Shown piece after piece: positions 53,354 through 63,208 of a stretch of DNA of 63,208 nucleotides (position 1 is its first letter; every line of letters starts with the position of its first letter). The DNA lies in NCBI GenBank assembly GCA_009995045.1, contig JAACQG010000006.1, positions 39,155-102,362 on the forward strand, read 5' to 3'. This DNA is from Alphaproteobacteria bacterium (GTDB lineage Bacteria > Pseudomonadota > Alphaproteobacteria > Micavibrionales > Micavibrionaceae). The notes below the pieces were generated by a model. It made no database searches, was not told where the DNA came from, and saw only the letters and a list, made by a program, of their open reading frames with translations. Both the position numbers and the translations under genes were made by a program.

Positions 53354-53650
53354 CTAAGCCACGGAACCATTAGGATCTAGGATCGGCACTTCAGAATCAG
53401 GCTGATCAGTGCAAAGCTGCTGAACACCCCCGTGACCTTGATGCGCATCACGCCAAGCCTCTCCAGACAAATCTTCAAATGGCAAAGGTGCCGTAGGATC
53501 AACCTCCATACCTGAATTAATATTATCCATCACAGATTCCCAGATTCCCCTAAGCATACCTTCCCCTTCATAAATGTTATGGTTATAGACACTATCATAT
53601 AATTGCTGCTTCGCAACATAATAATAAAATACAAAACCAATAGCCCCCAT
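53354..53650 (-). CDS. Single-helix hypothetical protein
   Basis: A 98-residue protein with a short N-terminal membrane helix (MGAIGFVFYYYVAKQQLYDS) and a polar, acidic remainder (MEVDPTAPLPFEDLSGEAW). No family is recognised. It is convergent with the MscS gene by 1 base and divergent from the helicase gene by 25 bases. Confidence 0.55.
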   Translation of the reverse strand: MGAIGFVFYYYVAKQQLYDSVYNHNIYEGEGMLRGIWESVMDNINSGMEVDPTAPLPFEDLSGEAWRDAHQGHGGVQQLCTDQPDSEVPILDPNGSVA

Positions 53651-53675
53651 AATACTTCATGGTTAAAATAACGCC

Positions 53676-56456
53676 ATGATTCCCGAAACCGCATCACGCC
53701 CGAAAATCTCCCTGCCCGACATTCCCGCGCTATGCTTGAATGCGAAATCGGCCTATATCCTCACGGGCGACGGCGAATTACAGACAATGTCCCACGCAAA
53801 AGCCGCCAGCCTTATCCATAAAAAACCCGTCCTCGTCTGTCACGCCCCTTATATCCGCGGACGTTTAGGCAGAAACGCTGAGTTTTTCGCTTTCGACCTG
53901 CTTGAACTCTACGCCTTCGTCCATCCGGGGCAATTCGCCACTCCCACCATCAATGGCCTATGCAAAGCCGTCGGCTTGGGTCAGCCGCAATCCTTTGAAG
54001 ACGCGCCAATGGCAATGGTTGATATCGCCCGCGCACTCCTCGGCGACCTACAATCCGACCCGTATAGCGCAAAAGCAAACCCGATCAACATCGCACAAGT
54101 CATGGGCATGAATGGCAATGGATGGGGATGGACACCCTTCATCTTTTCCGCCCTCGACAAGCAATACGACCCCGCCGTGCCCGTCAATTCAAAGACAGGA
54201 TTAAACGTCTGGAAAAACCTGCCCGAATGGAGCGAGGACGCACCACCACCGCCCGCATCACATCATGCCGTAACAGGCGACGAAGCCCGCGAACGCCTTC
54301 AAAAACTCTTGGGGCACGAATCCGAACAACGCAAACCACAGGTCGAATTTGCCACCAACATCACCGCCGCCTTCGCCCCCAAACAAGATGTCGACGCCCC
54401 ACATGTCGTCCTCGCCGAAGCAGGAACAGGCGTTGGTAAAACCCTCGGCTACCTCGCCCCCGCCAGCGTATGGGCAGAAAAAAACCAAGGCAGCGTATGG
54501 ATCTCAACCTACACCAAAAATCTGCAACGCCAAATCGATCAAGAGCTTGACCGCCTCTACCCGCAAGCTGAAATAAAAGACGCCCATGTCGCAACACGCA
54601 AAGGGCGCGAAAATTACCTCTGCCTCCTCAACCTCGAAGAAACCGCAAACAGCGCGGCTCTAGCCAAACATGTCACCACCGCAATCGCCATGGGCATCAT
54701 GGCACGATGGGTCGCCGCCACAAAAGATGGCGACCTCACCGGCGGTCAATATCCCGGCTGGCTCACCAGCATCCTCGGCTACGCCAATTCATCGGGCTTA
54801 TCCGATCGCCGCGGCGAATGCGTATATTCCGCCTGCGACCATTACTCAAAATGCTTCGTCGAGCATTCCATCCGCAACGCAAAATCTGCCCGCCTCGTCG
54901 TGGCCAACCATGCGCTTGTGATGATCAACGCCGCAATCGCATCCCCCGATGATGATATGCCAACCCGCTATGTCTTTGACGAAGGACACCACCTCTTCGA
55001 CGCCGCCGACAGCGCCTACGCCGCCCACCTCACAGCCCGTGAAACGCGCGACCTGCGCCGCTGGCTGCTCGGTAACGAGGGCGGCAGACGAGGCTCCCGC
55101 GCACGCGGTATCAAACGCCGCGCCGAAGACCTCGCCGAAGGTATGCACGACGCCGAAGACGCCTTACGCAAAATCCTAAGCGCCGCCGAATGCCTGCCCA
55201 TGGATAACTGGACACGCCGCCTGCGCGATGGTCAACCAAGCGGCCAGGCCGAAATCTTCATGGCCACCGTCTACACCCAAGTCTTCGCCCGCAGCAATGG
55301 CCGCGAAGGGCCATACTCCCTCGAAACCGAAGTCTTCCCCGTCGATGAACCCGTCATGCAAGCCGCATCAAAGCTTAAATCCGCGCTCATCGCCCTGCAA
55401 AAACCGATGAATAAACTCGCCAAGATATTCCACAAAAAACTCACCGATGACGATGAGGGCATGCTCGACAGCGACACAAGAAAACGCCTCGAAGCCGTCA
55501 GCGCATCTCTGGAACGGCGCGCAACCCTAACCATCGGCGCATGGATCGCCATGCTCGAAAACCTCAACAAAGAACAAAAAGCAGATGAATTCATCGACTG
55601 GTTAGAGATCGAACGCATCGACGGCAAAGCCATTGATGTCGGATATTACCGCCACCATGTCGACCCCATGAAGCCATTCGCCGCCTCGATGGCGCCGCAC
55701 CTGCACGGCATGGCTGTCACCTCCGCAACATTGCGCGACAGCGACGATTGGCAAAATGCCCGCATCCGCAGCGGCGCACATTACCTCTCCCCCAATTCGC
55801 ATGACGTCAGCTACAGCTCACCATTCGATTACGCCAAACAAACAAAAATATTCGTCATCAACGATGTCCGCAAAGACGACCTCGCCCAAGTCGCCGCCGC
55901 CTACAAAGCCCTTTTCCTCGCAAGCGGCGGCTCCGCACTAGGACTGTTCACTGCCATTTCACGCCTGCGCGCCGTCCACAACGCAATCGCCGCCCCCCTC
56001 GAGGAACGTGGCATCCCCGTATACGCCCAACATGTCGACGATATCGACGCAGGCACATTGGTCGACATGTTCCGCGAAGATACAAAATCCTGCCTCCTTG
56101 GTACTGATGCGATTCGCGACGGCGTAGATGTACCGGGCGACTCTTTACGCCTCATTGCATTCGACCGTGTTCCATGGCCACGCCCAACAATTCTCCACAA
56201 GGCACGCCGCAATGCATTCGCCGACATGATGACACAAGACAACGTCAAATCCCCCCGCGCTTATGACGAAATGCTCACCCGCCTCAAACTCAAACAAGCC
56301 TTTGGCCGCCTCATCAGACGCAGCAATGACAAGGGCATTTTCGTGATGATGGACCCCATGCTACCCACCCGCCTGCAAAACGCATTCCCAAAAGATGTCG
56401 AAGTTATAAAGACAGGATTAAACGACGTCGTCACCGAGATTAAGAATTTTTTGTAA
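53676..56456 (+). CDS. DinG/XPD-like Fe-S DNA helicase
   Basis: A 926-residue superfamily 2 helicase. Walker A in VVLAEAGTGVGKTLG (about residues 244-258). Four cluster-type Cys: YLCLLN near residue 314 and CVYSACDHYSKC near 384-395. A DEGH box lies in YVFDEGHHLF (about 431-440), with motif VI TDAIRDGVDVPGDSLRLIAFDR near 809-830 and the terminal QAFGRLIRR. The 230-residue N-terminal extension with FAFDLLELYAFVHPG is typical of alphaproteobacterial members. It probably resolves R-loops or G-quadruplexes. Confidence 0.95.
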   Translation: MIPETASRPKISLPDIPALCLNAKSAYILTGDGELQTMSHAKAASLIHKKPVLVCHAPYIRGRLGRNAEFFAFDLLELYAFVHPGQFATPTINGLCKAVGLGQPQSFEDAPMAMVDIARALLGDLQSDPYSAKANPINIAQVMGMNGNGWGWTPFIFSALDKQYDPAVPVNSKTGLNVWKNLPEWSEDAPPPPASHHAVTGDEARERLQKLLGHESEQRKPQVEFATNITAAFAPKQDVDAPHVVLAEAGTGVGKTLGYLAPASVWAEKNQGSVWISTYTKNLQRQIDQELDRLYPQAEIKDAHVATRKGRENYLCLLNLEETANSAALAKHVTTAIAMGIMARWVAATKDGDLTGGQYPGWLTSILGYANSSGLSDRRGECVYSACDHYSKCFVEHSIRNAKSARLVVANHALVMINAAIASPDDDMPTRYVFDEGHHLFDAADSAYAAHLTARETRDLRRWLLGNEGGRRGSRARGIKRRAEDLAEGMHDAEDALRKILSAAECLPMDNWTRRLRDGQPSGQAEIFMATVYTQVFARSNGREGPYSLETEVFPVDEPVMQAASKLKSALIALQKPMNKLAKIFHKKLTDDDEGMLDSDTRKRLEAVSASLERRATLTIGAWIAMLENLNKEQKADEFIDWLEIERIDGKAIDVGYYRHHVDPMKPFAASMAPHLHGMAVTSATLRDSDDWQNARIRSGAHYLSPNSHDVSYSSPFDYAKQTKIFVINDVRKDDLAQVAAAYKALFLASGGSALGLFTAISRLRAVHNAIAAPLEERGIPVYAQHVDDIDAGTLVDMFREDTKSCLLGTDAIRDGVDVPGDSLRLIAFDRVPWPRPTILHKARRNAFADMMTQDNVKSPRAYDEMLTRLKLKQAFGRLIRRSNDKGIFVMMDPMLPTRLQNAFPKDVEVIKTGLNDVVTEIKNFL

Positions 56457-56486
56457 TTTCCGAATAAAATATGCTAAAGCTCTTAT

Positions 56487-57896
56487 ATGAAGCCATTCGT
56501 TGTTGAGTTAAAAGAACGCGACCCACTAACCGTCTTTTCGGCGGTGGAACACCTCCCTTATTCCCTCCTCCTCGACAGCGCGGATTTGGCACATAAAAAC
56601 GCCCGATATTCCTTCGTTCTATCCCACCCAATCGAAACCATAGAAACCAAAAACGGTGTCTCCACACTGACCAATTGGGATGAACAAACCAAACAAGAAT
56701 GCGACCCGTTCGACATTCTATCCAAACGCATGAAATATTGGTGCGACAACGTCGAAACCGCCCGCGGCCTTCCCCCCTTCCAAGGGGGCGCAGCCGGATT
56801 ATTCGGCTATGATTTAGGGCGCGGCATCGAAGATATTCCCAAAACAGCAATAGACAATGAAACCATGCCCGATATGGCCGTTGGCATCTACGACACCGTC
56901 ATCGCATTCGACCATGAAAAAAACCAAAGCTGGATCATCACCCACGCTGATGATTACAACACAGCCCTGCGCAAACAAGGATACCTCCTAAACCTTATCG
57001 AAGACGCACATAAACCAGCCCCCGAAAACGAAACACATCTCGACTGGCACGCCAATTTCACCCGCCACGACTACGAAAACACCATTCAAACAACAATTGA
57101 CTACATCAAGGCCGGCGACATCTTCCAAGCCAATATCGCCCAACGCTTCGACGCCGACCTGCCTGAAAATTTCAGCCCGTTCGGCCACTATCTGCGCCTG
57201 CGTGACATCAACGCTGCACCTTTCGCGTGTTATATGAATTTGGGAAATATCCAAATCTCATCCGCCTCCCCCGAGCGCTTCCTCTCCTGCCGCTACGGAA
57301 AGGTCTTCACACAACCAATCAAAGGCACACGCCCCGTCTCCAGCGATAAAATCATCAATGACGCAGCAAAACTGAGCCTCCGCAACAGCGAAAAAGACAA
57401 AGCCGAAAACACAATGATCGTCGATCTCCTGCGCAATGACCTTTCAAAAGTCTGCACCGCCGATAGCGTAGAAGTCAGTGATCTATGCGCCCTCGAAACA
57501 TTCGCCTCCGTCCACCATCTCGTCTCCACCATCCGCGGCGAACTCAAAAAAGACAAAACCGCCATCGACCTCCTAAAGTCATGTTTCCCCGGCGGCTCAA
57601 TCACGGGCGCGCCAAAAATCCGCGCCATGGAAATCATTGAGGAATTAGAACCAACCCGCCGTGGCCCCTATTGCGGATCCATGGGCTATATCGGCTTTGA
57701 TGGCACAATGGACACCAACATCCTCATCCGCACTCTGGTTTTTGAAGAGGGAAAAGTATCCTTACAAAGCGGCGGCGGTATCGTCGTCGATTCCATCCCC
57801 TCCGACGAATACCAAGAAACCCTCGACAAAGCCCGCGCCATGTTCCGCAGCTTCGAAGACACCGAAGACAACGGCTCAATCCCACTCGCGAGCTAG
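56487..57896 (+). CDS. pabB: Aminodeoxychorismate synthase component I
   Basis: With PabA makes 4-amino-4-deoxychorismate from chorismate and glutamine, toward folate. At 469 residues, the chorismate-binding half has GDIFQANIAQRF (about residues 210-221), QPIKGTRP, and FPGGSITGAPKIRAMEIIEE (about 367-386). PabB rather than TrpE is favoured by the pabA-pabC neighbours. The pabA gene follows after 116 bases that contain a perfect hairpin. Confidence 0.95.
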   Translation: MKPFVVELKERDPLTVFSAVEHLPYSLLLDSADLAHKNARYSFVLSHPIETIETKNGVSTLTNWDEQTKQECDPFDILSKRMKYWCDNVETARGLPPFQGGAAGLFGYDLGRGIEDIPKTAIDNETMPDMAVGIYDTVIAFDHEKNQSWIITHADDYNTALRKQGYLLNLIEDAHKPAPENETHLDWHANFTRHDYENTIQTTIDYIKAGDIFQANIAQRFDADLPENFSPFGHYLRLRDINAAPFACYMNLGNIQISSASPERFLSCRYGKVFTQPIKGTRPVSSDKIINDAAKLSLRNSEKDKAENTMIVDLLRNDLSKVCTADSVEVSDLCALETFASVHHLVSTIRGELKKDKTAIDLLKSCFPGGSITGAPKIRAMEIIEELEPTRRGPYCGSMGYIGFDGTMDTNILIRTLVFEEGKVSLQSGGGIVVDSIPSDEYQETLDKARAMFRSFEDTEDNGSIPLAS

Positions 57897-57947
57897 AACA
57901 ATATCATAACCACAAACCTATTTCATTTTGCACTAGGCACACGGAAC

Positions 57948-57970
57948 CTACCCTAGTAAAACTAGGGTAG
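57948..57970. promoter_or_regulatory. Perfect hairpin between pabB and pabA
   Basis: CTACCCTAG (57948-57956) and CTAGGGTAG (57962-57970) form a perfect 9-base stem with loop TAAAA. No T run follows, so it is not a simple terminator. It could be an operator or an RNA processing/stability element. Confidence 0.5.
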
Positions 57971-58012
57971 CGACGCACGAACATCGCGCAAGGTGACATT
58001 GGAAAAACCTAA

Positions 58013-58606
58013 ATGTATTTGATCATCGATAACTACGACTCATTCGTCCATAACCTCGCGCGATATTTCGCGCTGGCAGGTGTTGAATATGACGTTGTGC
58101 GTAACGATAAAATCACCATCAAAGAGATCAAAAAACGCAACCCCGCCGCCATCATCTTATCCCCCGGCCCATGCTCCCCCGATGAAGCAGGCATATGTGT
58201 CGAAGCCATAAAACAATGTGGCGACAAAACCCCCATCCTCGGCGTATGTTTAGGCCACCAAGCCATCGCAAACGCCTATGGCGGCACAACCCAAAAAAGC
58301 GATACCCCCATTCACGGCAAAAGCTCCCTAATCACACATAACAAAAAAGGAATTTTTAAATCCCTCCCCACACCGTTACAGGTCGGGCGTTATCACTCAC
58401 TCGCAATCACCCTCCCCCCAAAAAGCGACCTAAACACAACCGCAAAATTGGATGACGGTACAATCATGGCAATGCAGCATAAAACACACCCCGTCTACGG
58501 TGTACAATTCCACCCCGAGTCAATCCTCACCCAAGATGGCCTACAAATTATAAAGAATTTCGTAGATATCGCCGCCGCTTGGAACAAAAAGAAAGACAGC
58601 GCATGA
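58013..58606 (+). CDS. pabA: Aminodeoxychorismate synthase component II (glutaminase)
   Basis: Class I glutamine amidotransferase, 197 residues. It begins MYLIIDNYDSFVHNLARYF. The catalytic Cys lies in GVCLGHQAIANAYGG (about residues 81-95), and His-Glu in GVQFHPESIL near 164-173. It supplies ammonia to PabB. Its stop overlaps the pabC ATG (ATGA at 58603-58606), so translation is coupled. Confidence 0.96.
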   Translation: MYLIIDNYDSFVHNLARYFALAGVEYDVVRNDKITIKEIKKRNPAAIILSPGPCSPDEAGICVEAIKQCGDKTPILGVCLGHQAIANAYGGTTQKSDTPIHGKSSLITHNKKGIFKSLPTPLQVGRYHSLAITLPPKSDLNTTAKLDDGTIMAMQHKTHPVYGVQFHPESILTQDGLQIIKNFVDIAAAWNKKKDSA

Positions 58607-59448
58607 TCAAAAAATTGCTGCAAAAAAGAAAAGAAAACAAAAAAGTTTTCGCCTTCAATGACCGCATCCGTTTGGGCGATGGCGTCTTCGACACAATGCT
58701 GGTGATCGTTAAAAAAAACGAACAAGGATTATTGAACGCATCCAATCTTTTCCCTGATATACATTTTGCCCGCCTGCTCGAAAACGCACAATCAATCGGC
58801 ATAAACGCCAATGACCTGCCAAGCGAACAAGAGCTTGAAAAAACGATGCTGGAACTAGAAGAAAAAACACCATTAGACATTGGCCGATACGCCCTCAACA
58901 CCATCATCACACGCGGACAAGCAAAGCGCGGCCTCATGCCCCCCATTGATTGCACCCCAACAATCGAAATGCGCCTAAGCCCCGCCCCCGATAGCTTCCC
59001 CGACATTCAAGCTATCATAAGCAAAACCGTAAAGCGCAACGAAGGCTCCCCCCTAAGCCGCATAAAATCCTGCAATTACGGTGATAACATCATGGCGCTT
59101 ATTGAGGCCCGCGACCAAGGCGCAAACGAAGCCATCCTGACAAACAACAAAGGATTCATAACCTGCGCCAGCGCCGGAAATATCTTTTTCTGCATCAACA
59201 ATCAACTGGTCACACCACCATTATCCGACGGTGTCATGGACGGCGTAACCCGCAAGCTCGCCATCGAGAAATACAACGTGACGCAGCGCAGCATAACCGA
59301 AGACGATCTGATAAATGCACACGGAATATACATCACCAATTCCATTCGCGGCGCGATGCATGTATCATCACTAAACGGCAAACCCTTGCCCGAACCATCC
59401 ATCAAAATTGATAAGGATTTTCACATCACATGGCATTCGAAACTCTAA
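58603..59448 (+). CDS. pabC: Aminodeoxychorismate lyase (class IV PLP)
   Basis: PLP-dependent lyase releasing pyruvate to give 4-aminobenzoate. At 281 residues it carries RIRLGDGVFDTMLVIVKKN at the N-terminus, the PLP Lys in SRIKSCNYGDNIMALIEARD (about residues 150-169), and NEAILTNNKGFITCASAGNI. Start 58603 is fixed by the ATGA overlap with pabA. Related branched-chain or D-amino acid aminotransferases are the alternative, but context favours PabC. Its end overlaps the next gene by 19 bases. Confidence 0.92.
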   Translation: MIKKLLQKRKENKKVFAFNDRIRLGDGVFDTMLVIVKKNEQGLLNASNLFPDIHFARLLENAQSIGINANDLPSEQELEKTMLELEEKTPLDIGRYALNTIITRGQAKRGLMPPIDCTPTIEMRLSPAPDSFPDIQAIISKTVKRNEGSPLSRIKSCNYGDNIMALIEARDQGANEAILTNNKGFITCASAGNIFFCINNQLVTPPLSDGVMDGVTRKLAIEKYNVTQRSITEDDLINAHGIYITNSIRGAMHVSSLNGKPLPEPSIKIDKDFHITWHSKL

Positions 59449-60353
59449 CCGTCTATCTCGGATCATCTGGTCACGCGCGTGACATCTTCCAAAATTCCGC
59501 CACTGAGATGGGCACATTAATCGGACAAAATAACAAACGCCTCGTTTATGGCGGTATGGACGCTGGCCTCATGGGACGTGTCGCTCTCGCCGCCCTCGAT
59601 TCCGGCGCGCATGTCACGGGCATCATCCCGCGCAAACTAAAAGACAGCGAACGCATCCTCACCAACCTTTCAGAAACAGTAATGGTTGAAGATTTATGGG
59701 ATCGCAAAAAACGCATGTTCAAATTGGCCGATGCCGTCATAACCCTCCCCGGCGGCTACGGCACAATGGATGAGGCCTTAGAGGTTCTATACTGGGCCAA
59801 TCTCGGCCTGCACAACATCCCGCTCGTCCTCGTCAATATCGACGGCTATTGGAACGACATGATCGCCTATATCAAAACCCTCCCCGATTATGATGCATGT
59901 TTTCTCATCGTTGTGAATGCTGTCAAAGATGTCATCCCCGCCCTCGAAGCATTCACCCAGCCCCCCGCACCGACCGAACAAACAGACCGCTTCCCGCATT
60001 TCGAAGATGAAATCGCCCGCGACACAAAAGAGCCAATCGTCATCGACATTCCATCCATCGAAAACACCTATTACGCGATCTGCGCCCTCGGCCTCAAACA
60101 ACTCCACAAACATAAACGCGCCATCGGCTTCCTCAACCAAGACGGTGAATTCGATCACCTCTTGGCATGGATCAATACGGCAGCAAAAGAACACTTCATC
60201 ACAGAAAACTGCCTGAAACTATTCGCGGTTGGAAACGAAGAAAATACCCTTCGAAAAGAGCTAAAATCTCAAACCTATATCGAAATAGACCTCCACGAGG
60301 CTAAATGGGGAAAAGCCCAAGACGAACCTCTAAAAGAGGTTAAAATTAATTAG
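59430..60353 (+). CDS. LOG-family protein with second partial LOG module
   Basis: A 307-residue protein; ordinary LOG proteins have about 180-200. The first 180 residues are a complete LOG domain: YGGMDAGLMGRVALAALDSGA, the Arg motif WDRKKRMFKLADA and catalytic PGGYGTMDEALEVLYWA (about residues 104-120), then VLVNIDGYWNDMIAYIKTL. After a linker, residues 230-285 (NQDGEFDHLLAWINTAAKEH, KLFAVGNEENTLRKEL) resemble a second copy of the LOG C-terminal part without its catalytic half. LOG enzymes release free base from nucleoside monophosphates. Fourth gene of the pab operon. Confidence 0.85.
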   Translation: MAFETLTVYLGSSGHARDIFQNSATEMGTLIGQNNKRLVYGGMDAGLMGRVALAALDSGAHVTGIIPRKLKDSERILTNLSETVMVEDLWDRKKRMFKLADAVITLPGGYGTMDEALEVLYWANLGLHNIPLVLVNIDGYWNDMIAYIKTLPDYDACFLIVVNAVKDVIPALEAFTQPPAPTEQTDRFPHFEDEIARDTKEPIVIDIPSIENTYYAICALGLKQLHKHKRAIGFLNQDGEFDHLLAWINTAAKEHFITENCLKLFAVGNEENTLRKELKSQTYIEIDLHEAKWGKAQDEPLKEVKIN

Positions 60354-60732
60354 CAAATGTAGCAGTTACACCGACCACCTCATCACGCTCAATAACATGA
60401 AGACGTTTAACGATTGTTCTTTGCGGATTCACACGATCCAACTCTGCAACAACATAATATTTATCAGTTGTCTGAATAAGTGAACCTTTAAAGCTGTGTT
60501 GAGCGGTATAAAAAATAAAATCAGAATAAATGCTGGATCCCTTTTGATTATCCAGCGTTCTTAAAACCTCATCAATACTGTCATCACTGCTCTTAATCTC
60601 AAAATTTCTTAAGCCACCAGCATCAACATAAGATTGTATCGTATCATGCGAAGTCTGCGCATAAACCTTCGCGGGTAAAACGCTGAGCATTGATAAACAT
60701 AAAACAGGAATAAATCGCTTAGAAAAAACCAT
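60346..60732 (-). CDS. Secreted hypothetical protein at end of atp operon
   Basis: A 128-residue protein with a signal peptide (MVFSKRFIPVLCLSMLSVLP, cleavage near VYAQ). The mature part is beta-rich, including SDFIFYTAQHSFKGSLIQTT and YYVVAELDRVNPQRTIV. AAGGGG overlaps the start region, 8 bases after atpC. No family is recognised. It appears to be transcribed with the ATP synthase genes; its end overlaps the LOG-family gene by 8 bases. Confidence 0.65.
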   Translation of the reverse strand: MVFSKRFIPVLCLSMLSVLPAKVYAQTSHDTIQSYVDAGGLRNFEIKSSDDSIDEVLRTLDNQKGSSIYSDFIFYTAQHSFKGSLIQTTDKYYVVAELDRVNPQRTIVKRLHVIERDEVVGVTATFAN

Positions 60733-60740
60733 TAAGCCCC

Positions 60741-61157
60741 TTAAGCAGCAATCGCCTCGAGCTTTGCATTCACCAACGTCAAATGCTTAAGAACGCGCGC
60801 CTTATCAACCGCCTCTTTCGCAAGGCCTAAATCCTCGCTCAAATCAGCCGCTTTTTGTGTAAGAGCCTCTTGATCAAGATCAGAAATATTAATCGCCTCT
60901 TCCGCCAAAACCGTGCATTGCTCTTGCGTCACATCAGCAAAACCACCGGCGATAAAAATACGACGAACATCTTGGCCTTCAACATGAAGCTCAACAACAC
61001 CGACTTTCAAAGACGCAACAAGCGCAGAGTGACCGGCCAAAACACCAATCTGCCCCTCTGTACCCGGGATCACCGCCATAGTCACGGGTTCAGACACCAA
61101 ACGGCGTTCTGGGGAAACCAACTCGAATTGGATCATTTTTTGTGTAGCATCTGCCAT
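60741..61157 (-). CDS. atpC: ATP synthase epsilon subunit
   Basis: Rotor stalk subunit of F1, 138 residues. N-terminal beta sandwich MIQFELVSPERRLVSEPV with IPGTEGQIGVLAGHSALVAS and FIAGGFADVTQEQCTVLAEE. The C-terminal helices (NISDLDQEALTQKAADLSED) are typical. The ATG shares bases with the stop of the upstream amphi-Trp gene (TAATG at 61159-61155). Confidence 0.96.
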   Translation of the reverse strand: MADATQKMIQFELVSPERRLVSEPVTMAVIPGTEGQIGVLAGHSALVASLKVGVVELHVEGQDVRRIFIAGGFADVTQEQCTVLAEEAINISDLDQEALTQKAADLSEDLGLAKEAVDKARVLKHLTLVNAKLEAIAA

Positions 61158-61378
61158 TATTCATCTTCCCATTTAATCTGGAATTCAATTTCATGCGCGC
61201 CATCTTCGCGCTCATGCTCAACTGTAAATCTCGCGCGATCAGGAACATATAGTCTCTCTCCCGCAATTTGGATTTCAAAATTCTCGCCCGTTTCAATGGT
61301 ATCCGCCAAACGACGCAATTTTTCTACAAATTGCTTGTTGGTATATTCCTTCTCAACATCACGTTCGTCGTCAGTCAT
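61157..61378 (-). CDS. Amphi-Trp domain protein inside the ATP synthase operon
   Basis: A 73-residue soluble protein with the amphi-Trp domain layout: an N-terminal helix (KQFVEKLRRLADTIETGENF), beta strand IQIAGERLYVPDRA, and a C-terminal strand ending EIEFQIKWEDE with the conserved Trp. It lies between atpD and atpC on the same strand, 115 bases after atpD, and is coupled to atpC through TAATG. Amphi-Trp proteins have no known function; this placement suggests a role linked to ATP synthase or simple operon capture. Confidence 0.8.
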   Translation of the reverse strand: MTDDERDVEKEYTNKQFVEKLRRLADTIETGENFEIQIAGERLYVPDRARFTVEHEREDGAHEIEFQIKWEDE

Positions 61379-61409
61379 AAGTCTCTCTTATCATTAAGGC
61401 AAAGAGCGT

Positions 61410-61490
61410 TTCGATCTGGCTAGGCGGTCTAGCTGACGCGTATTTTATACGCGAAGCGACGACCAACAACGCCAGAGCGGAACGATCGAA
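61410..61490 (-). other. Structured spacer between atpD and amphi-Trp gene
   Basis: TTCGATC (61410-61416) and GATCGAA (61484-61490) pair to close an 81-base element. Inside, GCCAG (61471-61475) can pair with CTGGC (61416-61420), and CGCGTAT (61437-61443) with ATACGCG (61447-61453) forms a perfect 7-base hairpin with a TTT loop. It could tune relative expression of beta and epsilon or be a dispersed palindromic repeat. Confidence 0.5.
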
Positions 61491-61493
61491 GCT

Positions 61494-63208
<1,715 letters not shown>

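Overview
The window is a gene-dense stretch of an alphaproteobacterial chromosome of moderate GC, with about 80 protein genes, one tRNA, no rRNA, no insertion sequence, no integrase and no CRISPR array. The alphaproteobacterial call rests on gene order and families: a rph-rdgB-hemW run, grpE/dnaK/dnaJ close to dapB, ispB beside a DUF2007 gene, map near radC, a class I lysyl-tRNA synthetase, the C-terminal half of an alphaproteobacterial SUV3-like helicase, and an ATP synthase beta subunit with a Lys/Ala/Pro-rich N-terminal extension. An IcmD/DotP-like protein and a bactofilin would fit a Micavibrio-like lineage, but that placement is only a guess.

Layout. 1-10.2 kb: a partial family 9 glycosyltransferase, ygfZ, a TRIC-type membrane protein, pyruvate phosphate dikinase, ispB, and an operon of a soluble PAS histidine kinase, an Rcp1-like response regulator and a YraQ-type permease. 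10.2-14.8 kb (minus strand): rph-rdgB, an orphan IcmD-like protein, hemW, the SUV3-like C-terminal protein and a Rap1a/Tai-like protein. 15-21.5 kb (plus strand): a secreted protein where hrcA is often found, then grpE, dnaK, a 108-residue J protein, dnaJ, an unknown gene and dapB. 21.5-28.2 kb: ogt, nth, a bactofilin, uvrC, a pentapeptide-repeat protein, a MarR-like regulator and tRNA-Leu(UAA). 28.3-30.8 kb: a probable copper cluster (DUF2946 protein, outer-membrane protein, Met/His-rich protein, SCO-like protein). 30.8-40.5 kb: a CinA-like protein, map, radC, a lone response regulator, an L,D-transpeptidase, purB-bfr, a DUF421 protein, a Fur-type site with bfd, and two tandem cyclophilins. 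40.5-48.2 kb is rich in small secreted, lipoprotein and membrane genes. It also holds an XRE/TrmB-like regulator, a 21-residue-repeat coiled-coil protein and a striking cluster of DnaA boxes around an acetyltransferase gene. 48.3-60.4 kb (mostly plus): class I lysS, a nitroreductase, an MscS channel, a DinG-like helicase and a folate operon pabB-pabA-pabC ending in an unusual LOG-family gene. 60.3-63.2 kb (minus): the distal ATP synthase operon, atpG (partial)-atpD-amphi-Trp protein-atpC-secreted protein.

Most genes are housekeeping: proteostasis, DNA repair, nucleotide, folate, lysine and isoprenoid synthesis, and energy. No large undescribed system such as a defence island or biosynthetic cluster is evident. 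The signals most worth a second look are the five-box DnaA cluster at 43.8-44.6 kb, the amphi-Trp gene inside the ATP synthase operon, a LOG protein with a second partial LOG module, the stand-alone SUV3 C-terminal domain, the orphan IcmD-like gene, and a triplicated TTTRCATAAAAT operator-like element. Function calls come from reading motifs in the translations; no database search was run.
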